Source: Nevskiaceae bacterium (GTDB lineage Bacteria > Pseudomonadota > Gammaproteobacteria > Nevskiales > Nevskiaceae). Taken from it: a stretch of 64,000 nucleotides of DNA. A model generated the notes under the pieces. It ran no database searches and was not told where the DNA came from. It was given only the letters and a program-made list of their open reading frames with translations. The first letter of the stretch is position 1; every line of letters begins with the position of its first letter. Location: assembly GCA_004298465.1 (NCBI GenBank), contig SCRT01000020.1, forward strand, positions 62,001 to 126,000. The letters run 5' to 3'. Position numbers and translations under genes: made by a program. Shown piece by piece: positions 45,204 through 53,222 of this stretch.

Positions 45204-46586
45204 ATGACGCTCTTCTCACGTTCGCTTCCCGCCTTGCTGTGCGCCAGCCTGCTCACCACGCACGGCGCCTTCGCCGCACCCGCACCAGCCTCAGCAGAAC
45301 ATCCTGTCGCCGCCGCAACCGCGGGCGCACCGGTGGTGCTGGATCGCATCGTCGCCGTCGTCAACAAGGAGATCATCCTTGAGAGCCAGCTCGTCAACGA
45401 CATTGCACTCGTAACCGCCCAGATGAAAGCTCGCGGCATCACACCACCCTCGGTCGCGGACCTCCAGGGGCAGGTGCTGGAACACATGATCACGACGCGC
45501 GTCCAGCTGCAACGTGCGACCGAGGCCGGCATCAAGGCGAACGACCAGGACGTGAATGCCGCCATCGACCGTGTGGCGAAGCAGAACAACGTCACTTCAA
45601 AGGAATTCCTTTCCGAAGCGAAAGCCCAGGGCGTCAGCATCGCGAACCTGCGGCGTGAAATTCATGACCAGATCCTGATCCAGGAATTGCGCCAGAAGGA
45701 AGTAACGCGGCGTCTGGACGTGACCGACCAGGACGTGGACCTGTTCCTCGCCAACGGCCACGCCGACAGCTCCGAGGAATATCACCTGTCGCACATCCTC
45801 GTTTCGATACCGGACAACGCGACGCCGGAACAACGCGCTGCGGCCGAGGCGAAAGCCGACAAGATCCTCGCCGAACTGCGCAGCGGCGGCGATTTCACGC
45901 AGATCGCCATCCGCCACTCCGACGGACAGCAGGCGCTGCAGGGCGGCGACCTGGGCTGGCGCAAGGCATCCGACCTGCCGACCCTGTTCGCCAGCGTCGT
46001 GCCCACGCTGAAGGTTGGCGAGGTAAGCAACGTGATCCGCGGCCTGAACGGCTACAACATCGTCAAGCTCGACGACAAGCGTTCCTCCGAGCCCCAGCAG
46101 ACGGTGGTCGAAACCGACGTCCAGCACCTCCAGCTCAAGCCCAGCACCATCCGCGACGCAAAGGCCACAGCCGCGCTCGCCCAGTCGTTGTACAAGCAGA
46201 TCGAAGGTGGCGCGGACTTCGGCAAGCTGGCAAAACGCTATTCCGACGACACCCAGACGAAGAACGAGGGCGGCAACACCGGCTGGCAGCCCCCGGAAGT
46301 ATTCTCTCCAGAGCTGATGCAGCACATCGACGCCCTCGCGAAAGGCCAGGTGGGGCAGCCGTTCGAGCTCAACGACAACTGGCACATCGTGAAGCTGCTC
46401 GGCAGGCGCACCGTCAACGTCACGGAAAAAATCCGCCGCCAGCGCGCGCGCATGGCGATCATGCAGCAGCGCGAAACGACGAAATACGAAGACTGGCTGC
46501 GCCAGTTGCGCGCCTCCGCCTACATTGAGATCCGCCTCAAGTCCGGCTGGATCACCGACGCCGACGTCGCCGCTGCACAGTCCTGA
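45204..46586 (+). CDS. surA: Periplasmic chaperone and peptidyl-prolyl isomerase SurA
   Basis: Escorts outer-membrane proteins to the Bam complex. The 460-residue product has a signal peptide (LPALLCASLLTTHGAFA), the N-terminal chaperone domain (VVLDRIVAVVNKEIILESQL, VLEHMITTRVQLQRA), two parvulin domains (EYHLSHILVSIPD with GGDFTQIAIRHSD; then TIRDAKATAALAQ with GGADFGKLAKRYSDD) and the C-terminal helix. The ATG at 45204 is chosen for the signal peptide. Follows lptD by 96 bp. Confidence 0.96.
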   Translation: MTLFSRSLPALLCASLLTTHGAFAAPAPASAEHPVAAATAGAPVVLDRIVAVVNKEIILESQLVNDIALVTAQMKARGITPPSVADLQGQVLEHMITTRVQLQRATEAGIKANDQDVNAAIDRVAKQNNVTSKEFLSEAKAQGVSIANLRREIHDQILIQELRQKEVTRRLDVTDQDVDLFLANGHADSSEEYHLSHILVSIPDNATPEQRAAAEAKADKILAELRSGGDFTQIAIRHSDGQQALQGGDLGWRKASDLPTLFASVVPTLKVGEVSNVIRGLNGYNIVKLDDKRSSEPQQTVVETDVQHLQLKPSTIRDAKATAALAQSLYKQIEGGADFGKLAKRYSDDTQTKNEGGNTGWQPPEVFSPELMQHIDALAKGQVGQPFELNDNWHIVKLLGRRTVNVTEKIRRQRARMAIMQQRETTKYEDWLRQLRASAYIEIRLKSGWITDADVAAAQS

Positions 46587-46599
46587 AGCCGCCGGTCGC

Positions 46600-47613
46600 G
46601 TGAACGCATCCGCGCAGCGTGTTGCGCTGCCCCGCCTGTGGCTGACGACCGGCGAACCCGCCGGCATCGGTCCCGACATCGTCCTGTCGCTGGCTGACGC
46701 GCCGCTCGCCGCGGAACTCGTTCTCGTCGCAGATCCAGCCCTGCTGCGCACGCGTGCGCAGCAGCTCGGCATCAGCGTCGAGCTTGAGGAATGGACGCCG
46801 GACTGTACGGCAGCCCCACGTACCGGACGCTTGTGGGTACGCCCCGTGGCGCTGCGCACTCCCGCCATTCCCGGCCAGCTCGACGTCCGCAACGCCAGCT
46901 ACGTGCTGGAAACCCTGCAGGCCGCGCTCGACGCCTGCCGCACCGGAACGGCGGACGCCATCGTCACCGCGCCAGTACAAAAATCCATCATTGCCGACAG
47001 CGGCGTGGCATTCACTGGCCACACCGAGTTCTTTGCTGACGGGTGCGGCGGGCTGCAGCCAGTGATGATGCTGCTGACCGGCGCGTTGCGGGTTGCCCTC
47101 GTCACCACCCATCTGCCGCTGCGTGCGGTTCCGGATGCGATCACAACCGAGCGCGTGCTGCACACGTTGCAGATCGTCGACCACGACTTGCGCACGCGCT
47201 TCGGCATCGCAAAGCCGGCACTGCACGTCTGCGGGTTGAACCCGCACGCCGGCGAAGGCGGCCACCTCGGACACGAGGACGCCGACCTCATCGCCCCCGC
47301 CATCGCTACCGCCCGCGCGGCCGGCATCGCGGCATCCGGCCCTTTTCCTGCCGACACGGCGCTGACGCCGGAGCGCTGGGCCGCCTGCGACGCGGTCGTC
47401 GCCATGTACCACGACCAGGGCCTGCCAGCCTTGAAATACGCTGGCTTCGGCCACGCCGTGAATGTCACGCTCGGGTTGCCCATAATCCGCACCTCGGTGG
47501 ACCACGGCACGGCCCTCGATCTCGCCGGCAGCGGCCGGGCCTCTGCCGGCAGCCTGCACGCGGCAGTCGAGCTCGCGGCCGAAATGGTGCGGCACCACCG
47601 CGCCGTGGCGTGA
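46600..47613 (+). CDS. pdxA: 4-hydroxythreonine-4-phosphate dehydrogenase
   Basis: Pyridoxal-phosphate synthesis: NAD-dependent oxidation and decarboxylation of 4-phosphohydroxy-L-threonine. The 337-residue product has LTTGEPAGIGPDIVLS at the start, AIVTAPVQKSIIADSG, FTGHTEFFAD with the metal-binding His, VCGLNPHAGEGGHLGHED, and MYHDQGLPALKY. Starts with GTG at 46600, 13 bases after the surA stop; the open frame before it lies in surA. Confidence 0.96.
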   Translation: MNASAQRVALPRLWLTTGEPAGIGPDIVLSLADAPLAAELVLVADPALLRTRAQQLGISVELEEWTPDCTAAPRTGRLWVRPVALRTPAIPGQLDVRNASYVLETLQAALDACRTGTADAIVTAPVQKSIIADSGVAFTGHTEFFADGCGGLQPVMMLLTGALRVALVTTHLPLRAVPDAITTERVLHTLQIVDHDLRTRFGIAKPALHVCGLNPHAGEGGHLGHEDADLIAPAIATARAAGIAASGPFPADTALTPERWAACDAVVAMYHDQGLPALKYAGFGHAVNVTLGLPIIRTSVDHGTALDLAGSGRASAGSLHAAVELAAEMVRHHRAVA

Positions 47614-47614
47614 A

Positions 47615-48499
47615 ATGAGCGAAATCCGTTCCAGTGTGCTGGAAGCTGGCCCACCGCCGCGTGCGCGCAAGCGCTTCGGCCAGCATTTCCTGCACGACCG
47701 CGCCGTCATCGCCCATATCCTGCACGGCATCGACGCCCAGCCTGCCGACCATCTCGTCGAGATCGGCCCTGGCCCTGGCGCGTTGACGGCGCCATTGCTG
47801 GCAACCGGCGCCATGCTCGACGCCATCGAAGTGGACCGCGACCTCGCCGCCACCTTGCGGCAGCGCTTCGCGGCCGAGCCCCGGTTCCAGCTGCATTGCG
47901 GCGACGCGCTGCGCTTCGATTTCGCGACCCTCGCCGGCAATGCCGCGCCCCTGCGGCTGATCGGCAACCTGCCCTACAACATCTCCACGCCGCTGCTGTT
48001 CCATGTACTGGCCGACACACACGGCATCCGCGACATGCACTTCATGTTGCAGAAGGAAGTCGTCGACCGTCTGACGGCCCAGGCCGGCAGCCGTGACTAC
48101 GGCCGGCTGACGGTTGCCGTCGCCGCCCGCGCCGAGGCCGTCAAGCTGTTCGACGTCGGACCCGGCGCCTTCACTCCGCCACCAAAGGTGTGGTCGTCCG
48201 TGGTGCGCATCACGCCGCGCACCGCCAGCTTCCCGATCCCCGACTTCAAGGCGTTCGACCAGATCGTGGCCGCGGCTTTCTCGCAACGCCGCAAGACGCT
48301 GGCCAACGCTTTGCGCAAGCTGCTGAACGGGGAGCAGATCATGGCGGCCGGCATCGACCCCAAACTACGCGCGGAACGTCTGACGCCGGCCGATTTCGGT
48401 CGACTGGCCGAGCAATGGCTCGCCAACCACCCGGCGCCCAATGCAAATCCCGGGGCAAATCCTGAAGCAAACCCCAAAGCAAATCCTGGTGCCGCCTGA
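47615..48499 (+). CDS. rsmA: 16S rRNA (adenine1518/1519-N6) dimethyltransferase
   Basis: Dimethylates two adenines in helix 45 of 16S rRNA (also called ksgA). The 294-residue product has RKRFGQHFLHD, the SAM motif VEIGPGPGALTAPLL, IEVDRDLA, and GNLPYNISTPLLFHVL (motif IV, NLPY), then AFSQRRKTLANAL. The last 17 residues are an unusual run of Ala-Asn-Pro repeats encoded by a 12-bp tandem repeat. The ATG lies one base past the pdxA stop. apaG, the usual next gene, is replaced by a small exported protein. Confidence 0.97.
   Translation: MSEIRSSVLEAGPPPRARKRFGQHFLHDRAVIAHILHGIDAQPADHLVEIGPGPGALTAPLLATGAMLDAIEVDRDLAATLRQRFAAEPRFQLHCGDALRFDFATLAGNAAPLRLIGNLPYNISTPLLFHVLADTHGIRDMHFMLQKEVVDRLTAQAGSRDYGRLTVAVAARAEAVKLFDVGPGAFTPPPKVWSSVVRITPRTASFPIPDFKAFDQIVAAAFSQRRKTLANALRKLLNGEQIMAAGIDPKLRAERLTPADFGRLAEQWLANHPAPNANPGANPEANPKANPGAA
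48443..48490 (+). repeat. Four 12-bp tandem repeats at the rsmA 3' end
   Basis: Units GCAAATCCCGGG, GCAAATCCTGAA, GCAAACCCCAAA and GCAAATCCTGGT encode ANPG, ANPE, ANPK and ANPG. Codon choice (AAT, CCT, GAA, AAA) is more AT-rich than in the rest of the gene. The tail lies past the conserved fold. Confidence 0.9.
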
Positions 48500-48546
48500 C
48501 CACGATGCTATAGTTTTCGCCCTTGTCCGCTTCTCCAGAATCCGCC

Positions 48547-48921
48547 ATGCGCCACCCCATGCCTTCGTTCGCCTTTCGCGTTGCGCTGGTGGCGGTCGTG
48601 TGTGCGATACCGCTCGCCGTGCTGCAGGCCGACACGCTGCAAATGGCGGCAGCGCCCGGCCCGCCCCTCGTCACGGCCCCCTCGGCAGCCATCACCACCC
48701 CGGTGCGCGGCAGCACCATGGCGGCCGTCGAAAGCCGCTTCGGCGTGCCCGCGCAGCGTCATGCGCCGGTCGGCGGTGAAAGCCCAAGCCACCCGCCCAT
48801 CACGCGCTGGGATTACCCGACATTTTCCGTGTTCTTCGAGCACGGCCACGTCATCGACAGTGTCATACCCGGCAACCCGCCGCCGGTCTATCACACCAGC
48901 CAGCTCCAGGCCTCACCGTGA
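48547..48921 (+). CDS. Small exported protein, BamE/SmpA-like pattern, function unknown
   Basis: A 124-residue protein with a signal peptide (RVALVAVVCAIPLAVLQA). The mature part has PVRGSTMAAVESRFGVPAQR, then an ITRWDYPTFSVFFEHGHVIDSVI strand pair. The 'V..G..M..V...FG.P ... W.Y..F.V.FE...V' pattern is seen in a conserved gammaproteobacterial family of unknown role and is reminiscent of the SmpA/OmlA (BamE) fold. Overlaps aguA by four bases. ATG at 48547 chosen; a TTG at 48523 is also in frame. Confidence 0.7.
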   Translation: MRHPMPSFAFRVALVAVVCAIPLAVLQADTLQMAAAPGPPLVTAPSAAITTPVRGSTMAAVESRFGVPAQRHAPVGGESPSHPPITRWDYPTFSVFFEHGHVIDSVIPGNPPPVYHTSQLQASP

Positions 48922-49955
48922 CGTCGACAACCGACCGGCTGCCGCCGGAATGGGCGCCCCAGAGTGCGGTGATGCTGACCTGGCCACGCCGCGACGGTGA
49001 TTTCGGCCCCTTCTTCGGACGTGTCGAAAGCAATTTCCTCGCCCTTGCAACCGCCATCGGGCGTTTTGAAGACCTGCACGTCAACGTTGCCAAAGACGCG
49101 CCCGGTGTGCAACGACAACTGCTCAACGCGGGCGTCCCGGCCAGCCGGCTGCGTGTTTTCGAGGTGCCGAACGATGACGTCTGGGCCCGCGACCACGGTC
49201 CGCTCACCGTCCAGCGTGGCGCCGGCTGCGTGCATCTGGACTTCCGCTTCAACGGCTGGGGCGGCAAGTTTCCTTCGGCACGGGACGACGCATTAACCCG
49301 CCGCCTCGCGGCCGTGGGCGCATGGAGTGCACCCGTCGAACACGTCGATTTCGTGCTCGAAGGTGGCGCGCTTGAAGTGGACGGCAACGGCAGCCTGATG
49401 ACCACACAACGCTGCCTGCTCGCGCCCACGCGCAACCCGGCACTGACCCGGCAAGACATCGAAAGCACGCTGTGCGAACACTTCGGTGTGGTGCAGATCC
49501 TGTGGCTGGAGCACGGCAATCTCGCCGGCGACGACACCGACGGCCATATCGATACCCTGGCCCGCTTCTGCGACCCGCACACCATCGCCTACCAGGGTTG
49601 CGACGATCGCAACGAAGCGCACTATGCGGAACTGGCGGTGATGGCCGAGGAGCTCGGCAACTTCCGCGACCGGCAAGGCGAGGCCTACCAGCTCGTGCCG
49701 CTGCCACTGCCGGCGCCCATCCACGCCGCCGACGGGCGCCGCCTGCCTGCAGGTTATGCGAATTTCCTCATTATCAACCGCGCCGTACTTGTACCAGCCT
49801 ACGGCGACCCTGCCGACGGCATTGCCCGCGCCCGCCTTGCGCCCCATTTTCCCGGCCGAGAGATCATCGGCGTGGACTGCCGTGGACTGATCGAGCAATA
49901 CGGCAGCCTGCACTGCGTCACCATGCAGATCCCGCAACCTTCCATCCCCGGATGA
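48918..49955 (+). CDS. aguA: Agmatine deiminase
   Basis: Hydrolyses agmatine to N-carbamoylputrescine and ammonia. The 345-residue PAD-family protein has PPEWAPQSAVMLTWPRRDGD, NDDVWARDHGPLTV, NGWGGKF, the acid-His segment WLEHGNLAGDDTDGHIDTLARF, NRAVLVPAYGD and the catalytic Cys in YGSLHCVTMQIP. Starts with GTG at 48918 (GTGA overlap with the preceding gene) and overlaps aguB by ATGA. With aguB it gives the agmatine route to putrescine. Confidence 0.94.
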   Translation: MTSTTDRLPPEWAPQSAVMLTWPRRDGDFGPFFGRVESNFLALATAIGRFEDLHVNVAKDAPGVQRQLLNAGVPASRLRVFEVPNDDVWARDHGPLTVQRGAGCVHLDFRFNGWGGKFPSARDDALTRRLAAVGAWSAPVEHVDFVLEGGALEVDGNGSLMTTQRCLLAPTRNPALTRQDIESTLCEHFGVVQILWLEHGNLAGDDTDGHIDTLARFCDPHTIAYQGCDDRNEAHYAELAVMAEELGNFRDRQGEAYQLVPLPLPAPIHAADGRRLPAGYANFLIINRAVLVPAYGDPADGIARARLAPHFPGREIIGVDCRGLIEQYGSLHCVTMQIPQPSIPG

Positions 49956-50848
49956 ACGCCCCTTCCCACACGCTGCGCGTCGCACTCGTGCAGCAAAGTT
50001 GCGGTGCGGATCGCGACGCCAACCTCGCCGCCTCTGAAGCCGCGGTGCTGGAAGCCGCTGGCCGCGGCGCACAGCTCGTGGTGCTGCAGGAACTGCACGC
50101 CACGCCGTATTTCTGCCAGTACGAAACGCCCGACCTGTTCGACCTCGCGGAGCCCATCCCCGGCGAATCCACGCTGCGCTTCGGCCAGCTGGCCAAGGAA
50201 CTCGGCCTCGTCATCGTCACCTCGCTGTTCGAGCGCCGCGCGGCCGGGCTCTACCACAACACCGCGGTCGTGCTGGACAGTGACGGACACATTGCCGGCA
50301 CCTACCGCAAGACACACATTCCCGACGATCCCGGCTACTACGAGAAGTTCTACTTCACACCCGGCGACCTGGGCATCCACCCCATCGACACCCGCGTCGG
50401 ACGCCTCGGCATACTTGTGTGCTGGGACCAGTGGTACCCGGAAGCGGCGCGCCTGATGGCACTGGCGGGTGCGGAGGTGCTGATCTACCCCACCGCTATC
50501 GGCTGGAACCCGGCCGACGACGCAGCCGAGCGCGCGCGTCAGCGCGACGCATGGATTCTCGTGCAGCGCGGCCACGCCGTCGCCAACGGGCTGCCGGTGC
50601 TGGCCGTCAACCGCGTCGGCTTCGAGCCCGACCCGACCGGCCATACGGCTGGCGCACAATTCTGGGGCTCCAGCTTCGCCACCGGGCCGCAAGGTGAATA
50701 TCTGGCCCAGGCCGGCACGGAACACCCGGAAGTCCTGGTGACGGATATCGACCTGCGGCGCTGCGAACAAGTCCGCCGCTGGTGGCCGTTCCTGCGCGAC
50801 CGCCGCATCGACCTCTATGCCGACCTGACGCGCCGTTATCGGGACTGA
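49952..50848 (+). CDS. aguB: N-carbamoylputrescine amidase
   Basis: Converts N-carbamoylputrescine to putrescine, CO2 and ammonia. The 298-residue nitrilase-superfamily enzyme shows the Glu-Lys-Cys triad: VVLQELHATPYFCQ (Glu), YRKTHIPDDPGYYEKFYF (Lys), and GILVCWDQWYPEAARLMA (Cys). GSSFATGPQGEYLAQA is also typical. Start ATG overlaps the aguA stop. Last gene of the lptD-side run before the large non-coding stretch. Confidence 0.95.
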   Translation: MNAPSHTLRVALVQQSCGADRDANLAASEAAVLEAAGRGAQLVVLQELHATPYFCQYETPDLFDLAEPIPGESTLRFGQLAKELGLVIVTSLFERRAAGLYHNTAVVLDSDGHIAGTYRKTHIPDDPGYYEKFYFTPGDLGIHPIDTRVGRLGILVCWDQWYPEAARLMALAGAEVLIYPTAIGWNPADDAAERARQRDAWILVQRGHAVANGLPVLAVNRVGFEPDPTGHTAGAQFWGSSFATGPQGEYLAQAGTEHPEVLVTDIDLRRCEQVRRWWPFLRDRRIDLYADLTRRYRD

Positions 50849-50919
50849 CGACCGATTAACGGGGAGCAGCAAGCGGCATAAAGTGGCGCGGCAGCAGGCA
50901 GTGCGCCGCGTCGGGACCG

Positions 50920-50942
50920 GTAGGAGCGGGCCAGCCCGCGAC
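50920..50942. repeat. REP-like palindromic element
   Basis: GTAGGAGCGGG-cca-GCCCGCGAC pattern: the head GTAGGA is followed by a 5-bp hairpin GCGGG/CCCGC (50926-50930 with 50935-50939). It matches the GTAGGAGCGGGCTTGCCCGCGA class of REP sequences known from Pseudomonas and Xanthomonadales, as I remember it. Only one copy was noticed here. Confidence 0.7.
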
Positions 50943-51031
50943 CCGTCATGGCGCGAAATCCAGCGATCGTGGCAGCACAATTCTCCCAACCACTCACGCT
51001 CTCCAATCCCCAATTTCCAGCCCCCACGGTG

Positions 51032-51142
51032 TGGCGATATTTCCGCCAATCCGCACGCGGCCCGTTCAGACCATGGGCCAGCGGAGTTTATCCACAGCCT
51101 CGTGCACAGCCTGTCCAGCCTCGTGGTGGACAACACAGGCCA
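51032..51142. repeat. Structured intergenic element, copy A
   Basis: Hairpin 1: TGGCG (51032-51036) with CGCCA (51044-51048), followed by AATCCG. About 43 bases later comes AGCCT..TGCACA.CCT and hairpin 2: TGTCCA (51112-51117) with TGGACA (51127-51132) around nine bases. Copy B has the same parts in the same order. The last 47 bases match copy B at 36 positions. Confidence 0.6.
51088..51096 (+). promoter_or_regulatory. Consensus DnaA box (TTATCCACA)
   Basis: A perfect strong DnaA box inside copy A of the structured element. Copy B has no counterpart. A single box, with no AT-rich unwinding region or dnaA/dnaN nearby, is not evidence of oriC; it could be a DnaA titration or regulatory site, or chance. 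Confidence 0.45.
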
Positions 51143-51190
51143 CCGGGCCCGGTGCCATCGAGCGCGCACCCTGATGTCCCGAACAGACGC

Positions 51191-51299
51191 TGGCGTTTTT
51201 CGCCAATCCGTAACAAGTCATTGATACGCAAGGAATTTCAAGGATTCCCAAGAGCCTTTTGCACAACCTCTCCAGCATTGCAGTGGAGAACCCAGACCA
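51191..51299. repeat. Structured intergenic element, copy B
   Basis: Hairpin 1: TGGCG (51191-51195) with CGCCA (51201-51205) around TTTTT, followed by AATCCG. Hairpin 2: TCTCCA (51269-51274) with TGGAGA (51284-51289) around nine bases. From CGCCAATCCG to the AGCCT block the distance is 52 bases, exactly as in copy A. The second stem differs from copy A by a compensatory G-C to C-G change. Confidence 0.6.
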
Positions 51300-51411
51300 T
51301 CTGTTGGGGTCAGTCCTCGGCTTCCCTTTACAATCAGTCCTCCTTTCTTTCGGGGTGCGCCCACCTCTGCTCGGCGCCTGACCCGTAACTTACTTCCAGC
51401 GACCCGAGACC

Positions 51412-52581
51412 ATGGCCAGCGAACACAATTCCAACACTTCCGCAATTTCAGCCGAAGAACTCGACGCCTGGCGCGACAGCATCCGGCGCTTCCTTACCGC
51501 CGAAGTGGAACCGCACTACGAACAATGGGAGGCCGAAGGCATCCTGCCGCAGTCCCTGTACCTGAAAATGGGGAAACAGGGGCTGCTGTGTGTCGACCAG
51601 CCGGAAGCCTATGGCGGCAGCGGCGCACCGTTTTTGTTCTCGGCCGCGGTCGTCGAGGAAACGGCGCGCATGGGCTTTCTGGGTCTGGCCACGAACCTTT
51701 CCGTGCACTCGGATATCGTGGCACCGTACATCCTGGACCTTGGCAACGACGCCCAGAAGCGCAAATACCTGCCGCGTATGGTCAGCGGCGAATGCATCGG
51801 CGCCGTGGCGATGACGGAACCTGGCGCTGGCTCCGACTTGCAGAACATCAAGACCACGGCGGTGGCGGACGGCGACCATTTCCGTATCAATGGGTCAAAA
51901 ACCTTCATCACGAACGGCCAGCACGCCGGCGTCGTCGTCACCGTCACGAAAACCGACCCGACCGCCGGTGCGAGAGGCACTACGCTGTTCACGGTGGACA
52001 CCACCCTGCCCGGCTTCAAGCGCGGCCGCAACCTCGGCAAGATCGGCCAGCACTGCGCCGACACCTCGGAGCTGTTCTTCGACGACATGCGGGTGCCGGC
52101 AACGGAAATGCTGGGGCGCACCGGCGGCGGCTTCGGCCATTTGATGGACGAATTACCGCGCGAACGACTCATCCTTTCGGTTAGCGCCGTCGGCCATGCG
52201 CAGGGCGCCCTGGACCGGACAGCGGCCTATGTCATGGAACGCAAGGCTTTCGGCCAGCCGCTGGCGAGTCTGCAAAACACGCGTTTCGAGCTCGCGCGCG
52301 CCAAGACCGACATCGAGGTGCACCGCGCGTTCGTCGAAAAATGCGCGGCCCTCTACGCCGAACACGGGATGGACGTCACGATGGCAGCCATGGTCAAGCT
52401 CGCCACGACCGAAATGCAGGGCCGGGTGACGGATGCCTGCCTGCAGCTGTTCGGCGGCTACGGCTACATGACGGAATTTCCGATCTCGCGCTACTGGACG
52501 GATGCCCGCGTGCAGCGCATCTACGGCGGCGCCTCGGAAGTGATGAAGGAAATCGTGGCGCGGTCCGTCGTCGGACGCTGA
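51412..52581 (+). CDS. Acyl-CoA dehydrogenase
   Basis: FAD enzyme forming 2-enoyl-CoA and passing electrons to ETF. The 389-residue protein has GLLCVDQPEAYGGSGA, the family signature GAVAMTEPGAGSDLQNIKTT, RINGSKTFITNG, ERKAFGQPLASLQNTRFELA, and QLFGGYGYMTEFPISRYWTD. The catalytic-base region is IYGGASEVMKEIVAR with Glu in the usual ASE position. It resembles long-chain or short-branched members; chain specificity is not determinable. Starts at ATG 51412 after the 563-bp stretch. Confidence 0.94.
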   Translation: MASEHNSNTSAISAEELDAWRDSIRRFLTAEVEPHYEQWEAEGILPQSLYLKMGKQGLLCVDQPEAYGGSGAPFLFSAAVVEETARMGFLGLATNLSVHSDIVAPYILDLGNDAQKRKYLPRMVSGECIGAVAMTEPGAGSDLQNIKTTAVADGDHFRINGSKTFITNGQHAGVVVTVTKTDPTAGARGTTLFTVDTTLPGFKRGRNLGKIGQHCADTSELFFDDMRVPATEMLGRTGGGFGHLMDELPRERLILSVSAVGHAQGALDRTAAYVMERKAFGQPLASLQNTRFELARAKTDIEVHRAFVEKCAALYAEHGMDVTMAAMVKLATTEMQGRVTDACLQLFGGYGYMTEFPISRYWTDARVQRIYGGASEVMKEIVARSVVGR

Positions 52582-52611
52582 AGGCCGCGCGACCCGAACC
52601 CGACACTGGCT

Positions 52612-53076
52612 TTACAGCGCGCGGTGCGCGAGTGAAGGTGTGTCGCCGCGTTCCCGCTTGCGCCGGTAATACGCCTCCACCAGCCGCAGGGAATCGCCCA
52701 TGCGCCGCGCACGGAACAACCAGGCATCGGCCAGTGCGGGGGCCTCGACGTGGGCGTGCACGACGGTTTCGAACAACGCCAGCCAGTCGTCCACCAGCGC
52801 TGCCGTCACGCCTACGGCGGCATGCTTGGGCATGACTTCGTAGCGGTAGTCCAGGTACGGGCGCCCGCCCAGGGACAACCACCAGAAGTGCGTCATCTTC
52901 GCCTTGTGCGCCGGCCAGTCGTGGACGATTCCGAAGGGGCCGGCGAGCGTCGGATGATGCTGGATGCGACCGTAGAAATCATCGACCACCGCCGCAATCG
53001 TCGCGCGGCCGATCTCCTCCGCCGTGGTGCGTTCCACGCGGGCATCGGGCGTTTGCCTGGACTGATCGAAAGACAT
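52612..53076 (-). CDS. Group III truncated haemoglobin
   Basis: A 154-residue 2-over-2 globin. Seen: VDDFYGRIQHHPTLAGPFG, DWPAHKAKMTHFWWLSLGGRPY (group III Trp pair), PKHAAVGVTAALVDDWLALFE with the candidate proximal His, and ALADAWLFRARRMGDSLRL. Group III globins (Ctb of Campylobacter) are linked to oxygen or NO/peroxynitrite chemistry. ATG at 53076 is chosen; a TTG/ATG ten codons upstream is possible. It lies downstream of flgN on the same strand, 146 bp away, convergent with the acyl-CoA dehydrogenase gene. Confidence 0.88.
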   Translation of the reverse strand: MSFDQSRQTPDARVERTTAEEIGRATIAAVVDDFYGRIQHHPTLAGPFGIVHDWPAHKAKMTHFWWLSLGGRPYLDYRYEVMPKHAAVGVTAALVDDWLALFETVVHAHVEAPALADAWLFRARRMGDSLRLVEAYYRRKRERGDTPSLAHRAL

Positions 53077-53222
53077 GGCGGAAACTCGTTTTACCCCGCG
53101 GAGCAAGGTGTCTGTCGGCGCTACCTCGCCCGCGACATTCTACCGATTCTGACTTTAGGGAGCCGTTCGCCGGCCTTCATTGACGGCAATCAAGCGGCCG
53201 CATCACTGCGCAACCCGCAGCG

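Larger units (their letters stand above)
50849..51411. other. 563-bp non-coding stretch between aguB and the acyl-CoA dehydrogenase gene
   Basis: No convincing gene. From left to right it holds a REP-like palindrome (50920-50942), a CCAATCCCCAAT string (51004-51015), two diverged copies of a structured element (51032-51142 and 51191-51299), a consensus DnaA box (51088-51096) and a weak TACAAT (51329-51334) that might serve the downstream gene. It is the longest non-coding stretch in the window. Confidence 0.75.

Noticed and set aside
48500-48921. The gene after rsmA as apaG
   Set aside because: The product has a signal peptide and none of the ApaG motifs.
51044-51300. A chromosomal replication origin in the aguB-acd gap
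   Set aside because: Only one true DnaA box, no AT-rich unwinding element and no origin-linked genes.
53135-53157. A third sigma-28 promoter upstream of the truncated haemoglobin
   Set aside because: TAAAGTCA is present, but no GCCGATAA-like -10 lies 11-12 bp downstream.
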